Shown in pieces: positions 46,087-57,636 of a stretch of DNA of 64,000 nt. Below the pieces are notes generated by a model. That model made no database searches. It saw only the letters and a list, made by a program, of their open reading frames with translations, and was not told where the DNA came from. The stretch is taken from assembly GCA_012728315.1 (NCBI GenBank), contig JAAYFI010000026.1:237778-301777 (forward strand), in the 5' to 3' direction. The position numbers were made by a program, and so were the translations under genes. Origin of the DNA: Gammaproteobacteria bacterium. Lineage in GTDB: Bacteria > Pseudomonadota > Gammaproteobacteria > Pseudomonadales > Pseudomonadaceae. How positions within the stretch are numbered: position 1 is the first letter of the stretch; each line of letters starts with the position of its first letter.

Positions 46087-49000
46087 ATGCCAAAACGCAC
46101 AGATATCAAAAGCATTCTTATCATCGGCGCCGGTCCAATTGTCATTGGGCAAGCTTGTGAATTTGACTATTCGGGCGCGCAAGCTTGTAAAGCCTTACGA
46201 GAAGAAGGCTACCGCGTTATTTTAGTCAACTCCAACCCTGCCACCATCATGACTGACCCAGCCATGGCGGATGCCACCTATATCGAACCGATTAAATGGC
46301 AGACGGTTGCAAAAATTATTGAGAAAGAACGTCCCGACGCATTACTGCCAACCATGGGCGGGCAAACCGCACTGAATTGCGCACTGGATTTAGAGCGTGA
46401 AGGCGTTTTAGAGAAATTTGGCGTTGAGATGATTGGCGCCAATGCCGACACCATCGATAAAGCTGAAGATCGCTCACGTTTTGACCAAGCCATGCGCGAT
46501 ATTGGTTTGGCCTGCCCGCGCTCAGGGATTGCGCACACTATGGAAGAGGCTTACCAAGTACAAAGTGAAGTCGGATTTCCATGCATTATTCGCCCGAGTT
46601 TCACCATGGGCGGTACAGGCGGCGGCATCGCTTACAACCGTGAAGAGTTCGAAGAAATTTGTACTCGCGGCTTAGACTTATCACCCACCAAAGAGCTGTT
46701 AATCGATGAGTCATTGATCGGTTGGAAAGAGTATGAGATGGAGGTTGTGCGCGATAAAAATGATAACTGCATTATTGTCTGCTCAATCGAAAACTTTGAC
46801 CCAATGGGTGTACACACCGGTGATTCTATTACCGTAGCGCCTGCGCAAACCTTGACTGACAAAGAATACCAGATCATGCGTGACGCCTCTTTAGCGGTGA
46901 TGCGTGAAATTGGCGTGGAGAGCGGTGGCTCTAACGTACAATTTGGTATTGACCCGAAAGACGGCCGTATGGTGGTGATTGAGATGAACCCGCGGGTTTC
47001 ACGCTCATCAGCTTTGGCTTCTAAAGCCACAGGATTCCCCATTGCTAAGATTGCAGCCAAATTGGCAGTGGGCTACACCTTAGATGAGTTGAAAAACGAT
47101 ATTACCGGTGGCCGTACCCCAGCGTCTTTTGAGCCGTCCATTGATTATGTTGTCACTAAAATCCCTCGCTTTGCGTTTGAGAAGTTCCCTAAAGCGGATG
47201 CACGCTTAACCACTCAGATGAAATCTGTAGGTGAAGTGATGGCCATTGGTCGCACCTTCCAAGAATCTTTGCAAAAAGCCTTGCGCGGATTGGAAGTGGG
47301 CGTTGATGGTTTAGATCCTATTCTTGATCTCAACGATCCAGAAGCTGCGAGCATTTTGCGCCGTGAGCTCACAGTGCCAGGTGCTGATCGGATTTGGTAT
47401 GTGGCCGATGCCTTCCGTTTTGGCATGACGCGTGATGAGATTTATGAGTTAACCAAGATTGATCACTGGTTCTTGGTGCAAATGGAAGATTTAATGCTGG
47501 AGGCTGAGCGTTTAAAAACAGTAGGTTTGGCAGAAATTGATGCTGCACAAATGTACAAACTTAAGCGCAAAGGTTTCAGTGATGCACGTTTGGCCACTTT
47601 GCTGGGGGTTTCTGAAAAGAACCTGCGCAGTCGCCGTCATCAGCTCAATGTATTTCCGGTCTACAAGCGTGTGGATACCTGTGCAGGTGAATTTGCCACA
47701 GATACGGCGTATATGTACTCCACCTATGAAGAAGAGTGCGAGGCCAATCCAAGCACGCGCGATAAGATTATGATTTTAGGTGGTGGTCCAAACCGTATCG
47801 GGCAAGGTATTGAGTTTGACTATTGCTGTGTACACGCGGCGCTGGCGATGCGTGAAGATGGTTATGAAACCATTATGGTCAACTGCAACCCGGAAACAGT
47901 GTCCACAGACTACGACACCTCCGATCGTTTGTATTTTGAGCCTGTGACCTTAGAAGATGTACTGGAAATTGTCCGCGTGGAAAAACCCGTGGGTGTCATT
48001 GTCCAGTACGGCGGTCAAGCCCCGCTGAAAATTTGCCGTGCTTTGGAAGAAGCAGGTGTGCCTATTATTGGTACCAGCCCTGATGCGATTGACCGTGCTG
48101 AAGACCGTGAGCGTTTCCAGCAGATGGTTGAGCGTCTGAACCTGCGTCAGCCAGAAAACGCCACTGCGCGCAGTGAAGAAGAGGCGATTAGCGCATCTCG
48201 TGAAATTGGCTATCCATTGGTTGTGCGTCCATCCTATGTGCTAGGTGGTCGTGCCATGGAGATCGTTTACGATGAAACTGAGCTTAAGCGCTATATGCGC
48301 GATGCAGTGAAAGTATCAAATGACAGCCCAGTACTGCTGGATCACTTCCTCAACAGTGCGATTGAGGTGGATGTGGATGCGGTGTGTGACGGTGAAATCG
48401 TCGTTATTGGTGCGATTATGCAGCACATTGAGCAGGCGGGCGTGCATTCCGGTGACTCTGCGTGCTCTTTACCGCCGTATTCATTGCCTGCCCATATCCA
48501 AGATGAGATCCGTGAGCAAGTGCGTCGCATGGCTCTGGAATTAGGTGTGCTGGGTTTAATGAACGTGCAAATGGCCGTGCAGGGCGAAGATATCTATGTG
48601 ATCGAAGTCAACCCGCGCGCTTCACGTACTGTGCCTTTTGTGTCGAAGTGCATTGGTGAGTCATTAGCGAAAATTGCTGCGCGCGTTATGGCGGGCAAAA
48701 CTTTAACTGAACTCAACTTTACCAAAGAGATCATTCCACCTTTCTATAGTGTGAAAGAAGCAGTGTTCCCGTTTGCTAAATTCCCTGGTGTTGATACGAT
48801 CTTAGGCCCAGAAATGAAATCGACGGGTGAAGTGATGGGTGTCGGCGATAGCTTTGCTGAAGCCTTTGCCAAAGCGCAAATGGGTGCTGGGGAAGTCTTA
48901 CCAACCAGCGGTTGTGCATTTGTCAGTGTGCGTGATGATGACAAGCCCTTTGTTGCTGACTTAGCGCGTGATTTAATTGATTTGGGCTTCACCGTGGTGG

Positions 49001-49308
49001 CGACTGCCGGGACTGCGAAAGTTATTGAGGCAGCAGGCCATGCAGTGCGCCGTGTGAATAAAGTGACTGAAGGTCGTCCGCACATTGTTGATATGATCAA
49101 GAATGATGAAGTGACCTTAGTCATCAATACTACCGAGGGGCGCCAGTCTATTGCTGACTCCTTCTCGATTCGTCGAAACGCTCTGCAACGTAAAGTCTAT
49201 TTCACCACGACTTTTGCTGGTGGCCAGGCTGTTTGCGAGGCGCTTAAATTCGGTCCAGAGAAGACCGTGCGTCGTTTGCAGGACTTGCATTCAGGAATTA
49301 ATGCGTGA
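46087..49308 (+). CDS. carB: Carbamoyl-phosphate synthase large subunit
   Basis: 1073 aa, duplicated ATP-grasp halves. Confidence 0.99.
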   Translation: MPKRTDIKSILIIGAGPIVIGQACEFDYSGAQACKALREEGYRVILVNSNPATIMTDPAMADATYIEPIKWQTVAKIIEKERPDALLPTMGGQTALNCALDLEREGVLEKFGVEMIGANADTIDKAEDRSRFDQAMRDIGLACPRSGIAHTMEEAYQVQSEVGFPCIIRPSFTMGGTGGGIAYNREEFEEICTRGLDLSPTKELLIDESLIGWKEYEMEVVRDKNDNCIIVCSIENFDPMGVHTGDSITVAPAQTLTDKEYQIMRDASLAVMREIGVESGGSNVQFGIDPKDGRMVVIEMNPRVSRSSALASKATGFPIAKIAAKLAVGYTLDELKNDITGGRTPASFEPSIDYVVTKIPRFAFEKFPKADARLTTQMKSVGEVMAIGRTFQESLQKALRGLEVGVDGLDPILDLNDPEAASILRRELTVPGADRIWYVADAFRFGMTRDEIYELTKIDHWFLVQMEDLMLEAERLKTVGLAEIDAAQMYKLKRKGFSDARLATLLGVSEKNLRSRRHQLNVFPVYKRVDTCAGEFATDTAYMYSTYEEECEANPSTRDKIMILGGGPNRIGQGIEFDYCCVHAALAMREDGYETIMVNCNPETVSTDYDTSDRLYFEPVTLEDVLEIVRVEKPVGVIVQYGGQAPLKICRALEEAGVPIIGTSPDAIDRAEDRERFQQMVERLNLRQPENATARSEEEAISASREIGYPLVVRPSYVLGGRAMEIVYDETELKRYMRDAVKVSNDSPVLLDHFLNSAIEVDVDAVCDGEIVVIGAIMQHIEQAGVHSGDSACSLPPYSLPAHIQDEIREQVRRMALELGVLGLMNVQMAVQGEDIYVIEVNPRASRTVPFVSKCIGESLAKIAARVMAGKTLTELNFTKEIIPPFYSVKEAVFPFAKFPGVDTILGPEMKSTGEVMGVGDSFAEAFAKAQMGAGEVLPTSGCAFVSVRDDDKPFVADLARDLIDLGFTVVATAGTAKVIEAAGHAVRRVNKVTEGRPHIVDMIKNDEVTLVINTTEGRQSIADSFSIRRNALQRKVYFTTTFAGGQAVCEALKFGPEKTVRRLQDLHSGINA

Positions 49309-49781
49309 CTAAATTTCCAATGACTGTCCAAGGCGCTCGCGCCTTGGAAGAAGAACTTAAACATTTAAAAACAGTAATGCGTCCTCAAATCACCGCTGCC
49401 ATTGCGACAGCGCGTGAATTGGGCGACTTAAAAGAAAACGCCGAATACCATGCGGCGCGTGAGCAGCAAGGTATGAGTGAAGCGCGTATTCGTGATATTG
49501 AAGGGCGTCTATCTGCCGCGCAGATCATTGATGTCACTACAATCCCGTACTCCGGGAAAGTGTTTTTTGGCACCACAGTGGATCTGGTTAACTTAGAGAC
49601 AGAGGAAGAGCTGAGTTATCAGATTGTCGGCGAGGATGAAGCTGATCTTAAGCTGGGTAAAATCTCTGTAACATCGCCTATTGCTCGCGCCTTAGTGGGT
49701 AAAGAAGAAGGTGAAATTGTTGTAGTGCAAACACCCAGTGGTTTGATCGAGTATGAAATTCTCGAGGTTCGCCATATCTAG
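49305..49781 (+). CDS. greA: Transcription elongation factor GreA
   Basis: GTG start overlapping the carB stop (GTGA); [18 protein letters not shown]. Confidence 0.97.
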   Translation: MTKFPMTVQGARALEEELKHLKTVMRPQITAAIATARELGDLKENAEYHAAREQQGMSEARIRDIEGRLSAAQIIDVTTIPYSGKVFFGTTVDLVNLETEEELSYQIVGEDEADLKLGKISVTSPIARALVGKEEGEIVVVQTPSGLIEYEILEVRHI

Positions 49782-50202
49782 TGCAGCACCTTTACGCGCC
49801 GGCGCTATCACTTGGCAATTGGCTCAAGTGCTGTGGGTCGGCGGTTTATGGGTGATGCATTTTGTGTTGCTCAAAGCGCTGGAGAAGATTGGCTTTGCCA
49901 GTCTTCTGGTGCAAGAAGTTGCACTCTATGTGCGGCCTTTATTGGTGGGTCTGGCGCTGGTGTGTGTGTTTTTGCAGTTATTGGTGCTTAAGCGTCTGAT
50001 GCCGCTTAGACAATTACTCAAAGATACGCGTGGCCAGCTATTACTGGTGGCTGCGGCATTGGCTTGTAGTTTTTTTATAACCCAAGCCTATTGGCCTGAT
50101 GCGCAGTATTGGTTGGTTTATAGTTATTTGGCGCTGGGTATGTGCGGGCTGTTATTGGCCGTGCAGCCTGTGCCAATGCGGCATCCAGCCATAAGCCACT
50201 AA
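49753..50202 (+). CDS. DUF4149-type membrane protein
   Basis: 149 aa, four TM helices; overlaps greA by 29 nt. Confidence 0.8.
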   Translation: MKFSRFAISSAAPLRAGAITWQLAQVLWVGGLWVMHFVLLKALEKIGFASLLVQEVALYVRPLLVGLALVCVFLQLLVLKRLMPLRQLLKDTRGQLLLVAAALACSFFITQAYWPDAQYWLVYSYLALGMCGLLLAVQPVPMRHPAISH

Positions 50203-50220
50203 GGTGCTTATGGAGCTGGA
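50184..50220. repeat. Bulged inverted repeat between convergent DUF4149 gene and yhbY
   Basis: TCCAGC-CATAAGC ... GCTTATG-GA-GCTGGA, 13 bp with a 2-nt bulge; the DUF4149 stop codon lies in the loop. Confidence 0.75.
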
Positions 50221-50235
50221 TGAGCAGCGTTGCCA

Positions 50236-50547
50236 CTAAGCGTTGTAACGCAAAATGTTGGATAGATTTTTGTTAGGTTGCTGATTTTTGCGGTAAATTA
50301 ACGCAACTTTGCCGATGCTTTGTACCAAAATGCTACTGCTTTTTTGGCATAATTCATCAATGATGGCTTTGCGGTCTTCGCGCTCAGCGAGGCGTAACTG
50401 AACTTTAATCAGTTCGTGGTCGTGTAGAGCACGATCAAGCTCGGCCAGCACGCCTTCGGTTAGGCCGCCATCAGCAACTGTAACAATCGGCTTTAAGTGA
50501 TGGCCGATGGATTTAAACTGTTTCTTTTGCTCTTGTGTGAGCGTCAT
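50236..50547 (-). CDS. yhbY: CRS1/YhbY-type RNA-binding protein
   Basis: KKQFKSIGHHLKPIVTVADGGLTEGVLAELDRALHDHELIKVQL. Confidence 0.95.
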   Translation of the reverse strand: MTLTQEQKKQFKSIGHHLKPIVTVADGGLTEGVLAELDRALHDHELIKVQLRLAEREDRKAIIDELCQKSSSILVQSIGKVALIYRKNQQPNKNLSNILRYNA

Positions 50548-50618
50548 AATCGCCCTCTGAGTCGTAACATTGAATGAAGGTGGGTAGTTTACCTGACCTG
50601 AAGCTTAAGAGGTATTCT

Positions 50619-51254
50619 GTGGCTCGATCTAAAAGCAGTTCGCGTTGGTTAAAAGAACATTTTGATGATCCATTTGTAAAAATGGCGCAAAAAGATGGTT
50701 ATCGTTCGCGAGCCAGCTATAAACTGTTAGAAATTCAAGAAAAAGACCGTATTCTGCGTCCAGGTATGACGGTGATTGATTTAGGTAGTGCGCCCGGTGG
50801 TTGGTCGCAAGTGACCAGTCGTGTCATTGGTGATAAAGGCACCCTGATCGCTTCAGATATTCTGCCGATGTCGGCCATTGCCGATGTCACCTTTATTGAA
50901 GGTGACTTCACTGAAGAGAGCGTTTTCAATAAAATTATGGATGCAGTGGGTGGGCAGCCAGTAGACCTTGTTATTTCTGATATGGCCCCCAATATGAGTG
51001 GTATACGTACGGCCGATCAAGCAGCTGCAATGTATTTATGTGAACTGGCTTTAGATTTAGCGTCTAAGGTCTTACGTCCCGGAGGAGATTTTTTAATTAA
51101 AGTATTCCACGGTGAGGGGTTTGATGAGTACTTGCGTGATGTGCGCAGTCGTTTTGATAAGGTGCAAATGCGTAAGCCAAGCTCTTCGCGAGATCGTTCG
51201 CGTGAGCAGTACTTGTTAGCGCGCGGTATGCATGCAGTGGATCAAGATGCTTGA
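50619..51254 (+). CDS. rlmE: 23S rRNA 2'-O-methyltransferase RlmE (GTG start)
   Basis: [40 protein letters not shown] aagagg before GTG 50619. Confidence 0.95.
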   Translation: MARSKSSSRWLKEHFDDPFVKMAQKDGYRSRASYKLLEIQEKDRILRPGMTVIDLGSAPGGWSQVTSRVIGDKGTLIASDILPMSAIADVTFIEGDFTEESVFNKIMDAVGGQPVDLVISDMAPNMSGIRTADQAAAMYLCELALDLASKVLRPGGDFLIKVFHGEGFDEYLRDVRSRFDKVQMRKPSSSRDRSREQYLLARGMHAVDQDA

Positions 51255-51372
51255 TGGACGTATTTAAATGTATTGTTACAGGACAAACGTACGCAGAGCG
51301 TCAATGTGTAGTAAGTTTGTTATATGTAATTGACGTATTTGTTGCGGTTGTTGCAGCAGAGGGTATATAGAA

Positions 51373-53319
51373 GTGAATGATATGACTAAAAACCTGCTTT
51401 TATGGTTGGTTATCGCTGCTGTCCTAGTGACCGTAATGAATAATTTTTCCTCGCAAAGTGAGGCGGGCAAGCTGAATTACAGCACCTTTATTGAAGAGGT
51501 GAAGTCCGGTCGTGTGCAGCAAGTTACGGTGGATGGCTTTGTCATCACAGGTAAGCGCGCAGATGGCAGTGTTTTTGAAACCGTACGCCCTGCAATTCAA
51601 GACAACGGCTTAATGGGTGACTTGCTGGACCATAATGTCAGCGTTGTTGGTAAACAACCTGAGCGTCAAAGCATGTGGATGCAGTTACTGGTTGCCAGTT
51701 TCCCAATCTTAATTATCTTGGCTGTGGTGATGTTCTTTATGCGCCAAATGCAAGGTGGAGCAGGCGGTAAGGGCGGCCCCATGAGCTTTGGTAAAAGCAA
51801 AGCGCGTTTATTAGCAGAAGATCAAATTAAAACCACGCTGGCGGATGTAGCTGGTTGTGATGAAGCTAAAGAAGAAGTGGGTGAGTTGGTTGAGTTTTTG
51901 CGCGACCCCAGCCGATTCCAGCGCCTGGGCGGTAAAATTCCTCGTGGTGTGCTGATGGTTGGACAGCCGGGTACCGGTAAAACTTTACTGGCCAAGGCTA
52001 TTGCGGGCGAGGCGAAAGTTCCCTTCTTCGCTATTTCAGGTTCGGATTTCGTGGAAATGTTTGTCGGTGTCGGTGCCTCACGGGTGCGTGACATGTTCGA
52101 ACAAGCAAAAAAGCATGCACCTTGCATTATCTTTATTGATGAGATTGATGCGGTCGGTCGCCATCGTGGTGCCGGTATGGGTGGCGGTAACGATGAGCGT
52201 GAGCAAACTCTAAACCAATTGCTGGTTGAGATGGATGGTTTTGAAGACAATGATGGTGTGATTGTTATTGCGGCAACCAACCGCCCCGATGTATTGGACC
52301 CTGCGTTATTGCGTCCTGGCCGTTTTGATCGTCAAGTTGTCGTAAGCTTGCCCGATATCCGTGGACGCGAGCAAATTTTACAGGTGCATATGCGCAAAGT
52401 GCCGTTGCACGATGATGTGGACGCAGCGGTGATTGCCCGTGGTACCCCAGGTTTCTCCGGTGCTGACTTAGCCAACTTGGTCAACGAAGCTGCGCTATTT
52501 GCCGCGCGTTCGGACAGCCGCTTAGTGACTATGAAAGAGTTTGAGTTGGCGAAAGACAAAATCATGATGGGCGCTGAGCGCAAGTCTATGGTGATGTCTG
52601 AAAAAGAGAAGCTCAATACGGCCTATCACGAAGCGGGTCATGCGATTGTGGGGCGTTTAGTGCCTGAACATGATCCTGTGTACAAAGTATCCATTATTCC
52701 GCGTGGGCGAGCCTTGGGTGTGACCATGTTCTTGCCTGAGGAAGATCGCTATAGCCTATCGAAGCGTGGCTTAATCAGTCAGATTTGTTCATTGTACGGT
52801 GGCCGTATTGCTGAAGAAATGACGCTAGGTTTTGATGGTGTGACGACCGGCGCATCGAACGATATTATGCGCGCCACACAGCTGGCACGTAATATGGTGA
52901 CCAAGTGGGGTTTATCAGAAAAGCTTGGGCCGTTAATGTACGCCGAAGATGAAAATGAAAGTTTCTTAGGGCGTTCTGGTGGTGGCAATGCCAGCAATGT
53001 TTCTGGTGAAACAGCCAAACTGATTGATCAGGAAATTCGTGAAATCATTGATAACTGCTACACAACAGCTAAGCAAATCTTGCAAGAGAATCGCGATAAA
53101 CTGGATGAAATGGCGCAGGCTTTAATGAAGTATGAAACCATTGATAGCGATCAGATTGATGACATTATGGCAGGACGCACGCCACGCGAGCCTAAAGATT
53201 GGGGCGGCGGTGGCTCGGCAGGTAAACCGCTGAAGCAGTCTGAAGAACACACTGCGGAGCCTAAGTCCGACGCTGAGCGTCCGGATGCGCCAATTGGCGG
53301 GCCTGCAGGCGAACACTGA
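51373..53319 (+). CDS. ftsH: ATP-dependent zinc metalloprotease FtsH
   Basis: AAA ATPase [18 protein letters not shown] and HEAGH zinc motif. Confidence 0.99.
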   Translation: MNDMTKNLLLWLVIAAVLVTVMNNFSSQSEAGKLNYSTFIEEVKSGRVQQVTVDGFVITGKRADGSVFETVRPAIQDNGLMGDLLDHNVSVVGKQPERQSMWMQLLVASFPILIILAVVMFFMRQMQGGAGGKGGPMSFGKSKARLLAEDQIKTTLADVAGCDEAKEEVGELVEFLRDPSRFQRLGGKIPRGVLMVGQPGTGKTLLAKAIAGEAKVPFFAISGSDFVEMFVGVGASRVRDMFEQAKKHAPCIIFIDEIDAVGRHRGAGMGGGNDEREQTLNQLLVEMDGFEDNDGVIVIAATNRPDVLDPALLRPGRFDRQVVVSLPDIRGREQILQVHMRKVPLHDDVDAAVIARGTPGFSGADLANLVNEAALFAARSDSRLVTMKEFELAKDKIMMGAERKSMVMSEKEKLNTAYHEAGHAIVGRLVPEHDPVYKVSIIPRGRALGVTMFLPEEDRYSLSKRGLISQICSLYGGRIAEEMTLGFDGVTTGASNDIMRATQLARNMVTKWGLSEKLGPLMYAEDENESFLGRSGGGNASNVSGETAKLIDQEIREIIDNCYTTAKQILQENRDKLDEMAQALMKYETIDSDQIDDIMAGRTPREPKDWGGGGSAGKPLKQSEEHTAEPKSDAERPDAPIGGPAGEH

Positions 53320-53327
53320 TACTTATT

Positions 53328-53351
53328 ACGGGCGCTTATAGCGCCCGTTTC
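53328..53351 (+). terminator. Hairpin/weak terminator between ftsH and folP
   Basis: ACGGGCGC-TTATA-GCGCCCGT followed by TTTC. Confidence 0.6.
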
Positions 53352-53371
53352 AATGGACCAAAAGGCAGACT

Positions 53372-54229
53372 ATGCACGGCACTGCACATCCTGTATTACG
53401 CTGCGGCAGTAAACACACCCTCGATCTTTCTCGCCCACATGTGATGGGTATCTTGAATATGACGCCTGACTCTTTTTCAGATGGTGGGCGCTATAACACC
53501 CTTGATGGCGCGCTGCGGCGTGCTGAACAAATGCAGGCGCAAGGTGCCAGTATTATTGATATTGGCGGTGAGTCAACGCGACCTGGTGCGGCACCTGTCA
53601 GTGCTCAGCAAGAGCTTGATCGTGTTGCGCCTCTTGTGGAGCGTATCAACCGCGAATGTGACTTAATTATTTCAGTGGACACCTCTACGCCTGCAGTCAT
53701 TCGTGAAACGGCTCGCTTAGGTGCTGGGTTGATTAATGATGTGCGTTCACTGCAGCGCGATGGAGCTTTAGATGCTGCAGCGGCAACCAATTTGCCGGTG
53801 TGCTTAATGCATATGCGCGGCGAGCCGCAAACCATGCAGGTGGATCCGCATTATGACGATATTGCCGCTGAGGTTATTGCGTTTTTACAGGAGCGGATGA
53901 CGGCTTGTGCGCAGGTTGGGATTGCCGCCGAACGTATTGTCTTGGACCCGGGCTTTGGCTTTGCGAAAAACACTCAGCATAATTACGAGTTGTTTCAACG
54001 TTTACCGCAATTGTTGGAATTACAGCGTCCTTTATTGGTGGGTGTGTCGCGTAAAAGCATGGTGGGTAATGTATTAAAACAGCCCGTTGATCAGCGTTTA
54101 TATGGCAGTCTGGCATTGGCAGTGATGGCGCTGGAGCGTGGTGCAAAAATTTTACGGGTGCATGATGTGGCAGAGACCATGGATGTGCTGAAAATATTTA
54201 ATGCGGTGCAAACGGCTGCAAAGGAATAA
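53372..54229 (+). CDS. folP: Dihydropteroate synthase
   Basis: VMGILNMTPDSFSDGGRY; IDIGGESTRPGA. Confidence 0.98.
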   Translation: MHGTAHPVLRCGSKHTLDLSRPHVMGILNMTPDSFSDGGRYNTLDGALRRAEQMQAQGASIIDIGGESTRPGAAPVSAQQELDRVAPLVERINRECDLIISVDTSTPAVIRETARLGAGLINDVRSLQRDGALDAAAATNLPVCLMHMRGEPQTMQVDPHYDDIAAEVIAFLQERMTACAQVGIAAERIVLDPGFGFAKNTQHNYELFQRLPQLLELQRPLLVGVSRKSMVGNVLKQPVDQRLYGSLALAVMALERGAKILRVHDVAETMDVLKIFNAVQTAAKE

Positions 54230-54232
54230 ATA

Positions 54233-55576
54233 ATGGCTAGAAAATATTTTGGTACAGATGGTATTCGTGGACGTGTTGGTGAGCATCCAATCACGCCTGA
54301 GTTTATGCTGAAGCTGGGTTGGGCGGCAGGCATGGCGTTTCGCAAGCAGGGCAAGTGCCGTATTTTAGTCGGTAAAGATACGCGTATTTCTGGCTATATG
54401 TTTGAATCTGCGTTGCAAGCAGGTTTGTCAGCGGCTGGCGCCGATGTGATGTTGTTAGGGCCGATGCCAACGCCTGCGGTGGCTTATCTGGCACGTACTT
54501 TTCATGCTGAGGCAGGTATTGTGATCAGTGCTTCGCACAACCCGCATCATGACAATGGTATTAAGTTTTTTTCGGGGCGCGGCACTAAATTACCGGATGC
54601 GATAGAGCTGATGATTGAAGAGTTGATTGATACGCCGATGACGGTGGTTGATTCTGATCAGCTTGGCAAGGCATCGCGGGTGAATGATGCTGCTGGACGT
54701 TATATTGAATTCTGTAAAAGCAGTGTGCCCACCAGTACTGATTTTTCCGGACTGAAGATTGTTTTGGATTGTGCCCATGGCGCTACTTATAAAGTTGCCC
54801 CAAGTGTTTTCAGCGAGCTGGGCGCTGAGGTGATAACCACTGCAGCGCAACCGGATGGGTTAAACATTAACGATGGCGTAGGTTCTACCCATTTAGGACC
54901 CTTACAAAAAGCAGTGGTTGAGCATGGCGCAGATTTAGGTATTGCCTTTGATGGTGATGGTGACCGTGTGCAAATGGTCGATCACACCGGTGCCATCGTT
55001 GATGGTGATGAGCTTTTGTATATTATTGCAACTGACATTCAAGAGCGTGACCGTTTGCCGGAAGGTTCCGGCGTAGTGGGCACCTTAATGAGCAATCTGG
55101 GCTTAGAGTTGGCGCTGAAAGAGCGCAATATCCCCTTTGTTCGCGCCAAGGTCGGTGACCGTTATGTGATGGCAGAAATGCTCGAGCGTAAGTGGGTGTT
55201 AGGTGGTGAGAACTCTGGACATATTCTTTGCGCTCAGCATGCCACCACCGGTGATGCGATTATCGCTGCATTACAAGTGTTATTGGCTTTGCGTCGTCGT
55301 GGTCAGAGTTTAGCGAAAGAGCGTTTGGCTTGGCAAAAGCTGCCGCAAGTGCTGATTAATGTGCGCTTTAATGGTGACGCTGATCCAGTGAATGATCCAC
55401 AAGTGCAGGCCGCCTGTGATGAAGTGACCGCAGCAATGGCTGGGCGTGGTCGAGTACTGTTGCGTAAGTCAGGTACTGAGCCGCTGGTGCGGGTAATGGT
55501 TGAAGGTGACAATGAGCAGCTTGTGCTGCAGCATGCGCAGCGCTTAGCCGATGTTGTTCGGACGGTATGTGGTTGA
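54233..55576 (+). CDS. glmM: Phosphoglucosamine mutase
   Basis: [48 protein letters not shown]. Confidence 0.98.
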   Translation: MARKYFGTDGIRGRVGEHPITPEFMLKLGWAAGMAFRKQGKCRILVGKDTRISGYMFESALQAGLSAAGADVMLLGPMPTPAVAYLARTFHAEAGIVISASHNPHHDNGIKFFSGRGTKLPDAIELMIEELIDTPMTVVDSDQLGKASRVNDAAGRYIEFCKSSVPTSTDFSGLKIVLDCAHGATYKVAPSVFSELGAEVITTAAQPDGLNINDGVGSTHLGPLQKAVVEHGADLGIAFDGDGDRVQMVDHTGAIVDGDELLYIIATDIQERDRLPEGSGVVGTLMSNLGLELALKERNIPFVRAKVGDRYVMAEMLERKWVLGGENSGHILCAQHATTGDAIIAALQVLLALRRRGQSLAKERLAWQKLPQVLINVRFNGDADPVNDPQVQAACDEVTAAMAGRGRVLLRKSGTEPLVRVMVEGDNEQLVLQHAQRLADVVRTVCG

Positions 55577-55641
55577 TTCTACTTGCATGTTTTGTTGCGC
55601 TTGAGTAATATTTGCGCCCACTTTGAGCGAAGAGGACTGAC

Positions 55642-56397
55642 ATGCGTCGCCCATTGGTAGCTGGTAATTGGAAAATGCATGGCACCTGTGCCAGCATCAA
55701 GCAGTTGTTAACTGAGTTGACCGAGCAAGCCTTGCCATTGAGTGTTGATGTGGCAGTTTTTCCGAGTTTGATTCATTTGCAAACTGTAGGTGCTCAAGTC
55801 GCGTCGAGCAATATTGTAATTGGTGCTCAAGATTGCGCGGTGCAGCTCGAAGAGGGTGCATTGACCGGTGAGACATCGGCTTTGCAGCTTAAAGATATCG
55901 GATGTTCAATGGTGTTAATTGGACATTCTGAAAGAAGACAGTTGCAAGATGAAACTGATCGTGTAATATGCCGCAAGTTTATTGCAGCGCAAGCCGCCGG
56001 TTTAACACCTGTACTTTGTGTGGGTGAAACGCTCGAAGAGCGTGAAGCGGGACAAGCGCAGGCGACAGTACAGCGTCAGGTTGATGCGGTATTGCTTGAG
56101 CTGGGTGTAGATGTGTTAAAAAATGCAGTGATTGCTTATGAGCCAGTGTGGGCAATAGGCACGGGTTTGACTGCAACACCTGAGCAAGCGCAAGAAATAC
56201 ATGCACAAATACGTGCACATGTGGCAAAATACAGCGCATCTGTTGCGCAGGGTTTAAGAATTTTATATGGCGGTAGTGTTAAAGCTGCCAATGCTGCTGA
56301 GCTGTTTGCTCAGGCAGATATCGATGGGGGGTTAGTGGGCGGAGCCTCCCTCAATGCTAAAGAATTTGGTGCGATATGTCGCGCTGCGGGAAATTAA
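55642..56397 (+). CDS. tpiA: Triosephosphate isomerase
   Basis: [26 protein letters not shown]. Confidence 0.98.
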   Translation: MRRPLVAGNWKMHGTCASIKQLLTELTEQALPLSVDVAVFPSLIHLQTVGAQVASSNIVIGAQDCAVQLEEGALTGETSALQLKDIGCSMVLIGHSERRQLQDETDRVICRKFIAAQAAGLTPVLCVGETLEEREAGQAQATVQRQVDAVLLELGVDVLKNAVIAYEPVWAIGTGLTATPEQAQEIHAQIRAHVAKYSASVAQGLRILYGGSVKAANAAELFAQADIDGGLVGGASLNAKEFGAICRAAGN

Positions 56398-56398
56398 A

Positions 56399-56794
56399 AT
56401 GCTGGAAACAGTTATAATTGTTGTTCACTTGGTAGTCGCCATTGGTGTTGTAGGTTTTGTCCTGATTCAGCAGGGTAAGGGCGCAGAAACCGGTGCTTCA
56501 TTTGGCTCAGGTGCTTCAGGCACTGTATTTGGATCGCAAGGTTCAAGTAGCTTTTTGAGTCGTTTGACTGCAGTATTGGCAACAGTGTTTTTTGCAACAA
56601 GTTTGGGTCTCGCTTTTTATGCGAAAGACCGTGCAAACACAATCTCGCAATTGGGTTTGCCTGATCCTGCGGTGCTAGAAGTGCAGGCTCCGGTGTCGGT
56701 CTTGCCGGAAGATATTCCGCAAGTTGAAGACAAAGCTGCAGGTCAAGCTGAAAGTGATGTACCTGTTGTAGATACGGAAGTAGACGTAGAGTAA
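56399..56794 (+). CDS. secG: Preprotein translocase subunit SecG
   Basis: [48 protein letters not shown]; start trimmed from 56354. Confidence 0.96.
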   Translation: MLETVIIVVHLVVAIGVVGFVLIQQGKGAETGASFGSGASGTVFGSQGSSSFLSRLTAVLATVFFATSLGLAFYAKDRANTISQLGLPDPAVLEVQAPVSVLPEDIPQVEDKAAGQAESDVPVVDTEVDVE

Positions 56795-56797
56795 TTT

Positions 56798-56884
56798 GCC
56801 GAGGTGGTGGAATTGGTAGACACGCTACCTTGAGGTGGTAGTGGCCTAAAGGCTGTAGGGGTTCGAGTCCCCTTCTCGGTACCA
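56798..56884 (+). tRNA. tRNA-Leu (anticodon GAG)
   Basis: 87-nt class II tRNA with encoded CCA; anticodon arm CTACC-TTGAGGT-GGTAG; T-loop GTTCGAGTC. Confidence 0.95.
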
Positions 56885-56890
56885 TATACA

Positions 56891-56925
56891 AACGACCTGC
56901 TTCAATAGCGGGTCGTTTCGTTTGT
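56891..56925 (+). terminator. Terminator after tRNA-Leu
   Basis: AACGACCTGC-TTCAATA-GCGGGTCGTT then TCGTTTGTG (10-bp stem including one G-T). Confidence 0.75.
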
Positions 56926-56931
56926 GTTTGC

Positions 56932-56960
56932 TTGACTATAAAAGCTATACGTTGTATCAT
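56932..56960 (+). promoter_or_regulatory. Candidate sigma-70 promoter for rimP-nusA-infB
   Basis: TTGACT-N17-TATCAT. Confidence 0.6.
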
Positions 56961-57024
56961 TCGTCATCGGTTTAAAGGGCGCGAATGTGTGGTATGTGCT
57001 TTTAAATGTCAAACGTTTAAATAA

Positions 57025-57048
57025 AGAGCCCCTAGTAAGGGGCTTTTT
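57025..57048 (+). terminator. Leader terminator 1 upstream of rimP
   Basis: AGCCCCT-AGTA-AGGGGCT followed by T-run. Confidence 0.85.
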
Positions 57049-57080
57049 ATTAGGTCTAAAAAATAGATTTTAATTTTTGG

Positions 57081-57101
57081 ATGGGCGTTATGCCCATTTT
57101 T
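57081..57101 (+). terminator. Leader terminator 2 upstream of rimP
   Basis: ATGGGC-GTTAT-GCCCAT followed by T-run, ending 28 nt before rimP ATG. Confidence 0.75.
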
Positions 57102-57129
57102 CATTTCTACAGCATGCATTGGAGGTCGG

Positions 57130-57588
57130 ATGACGAGCAAGCTGGAACAGTTGCAGGACATATTGACGCCAGTGATTGAAGCGCTGGGTTATCAGAAGTG
57201 GGGCATTGAGTATATTTCTCAGGGTCGCCACTCAGTGCTGCGCGTTTACATTGATCATGAAAATGGAATTGTTGTTGATGATTGCGAAAAAGTCAGTCGT
57301 CAGCTCAGTGCTGTATTGGATGTCGAAGATCCAATTACTTCTGAGTACACGCTGGAGGTTTCTTCTCCGGGGATGGATCGCCCGCTATTTACCCTTGAGC
57401 AGTTTGCTGCTTCTGTGGGCGAGCAAGTAAAAATCAAACTGCGCTCGCCGGTTGAGGAACGCCGTAACTTTCAAGGGCTGCTTCGATCAGTAGAAGATCA
57501 AGATGTGGTTGTTCAGGTGGATAAGTATGAGTACCTGTTGCCGATCGATCTGATTGAAAAAGCAAACATACTTCCTAATTTTGAATAA
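57130..57588 (+). CDS. rimP: Ribosome maturation factor RimP
   Basis: [30 protein letters not shown]; upstream of nusA. Confidence 0.97.
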   Translation: MTSKLEQLQDILTPVIEALGYQKWGIEYISQGRHSVLRVYIDHENGIVVDDCEKVSRQLSAVLDVEDPITSEYTLEVSSPGMDRPLFTLEQFAASVGEQVKIKLRSPVEERRNFQGLLRSVEDQDVVVQVDKYEYLLPIDLIEKANILPNFE

Positions 57589-57636
57589 CAATACGGACTC
57601 CGCGACTCTTGCAGTTTGCGAAAGACGAGGCATGCG

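Noticed and set aside
56412-56960. 182-aa minus-strand ORF over secG and tRNA-Leu
   Set aside because: Crosses a tRNA and its terminator; low-complexity shadow ORF
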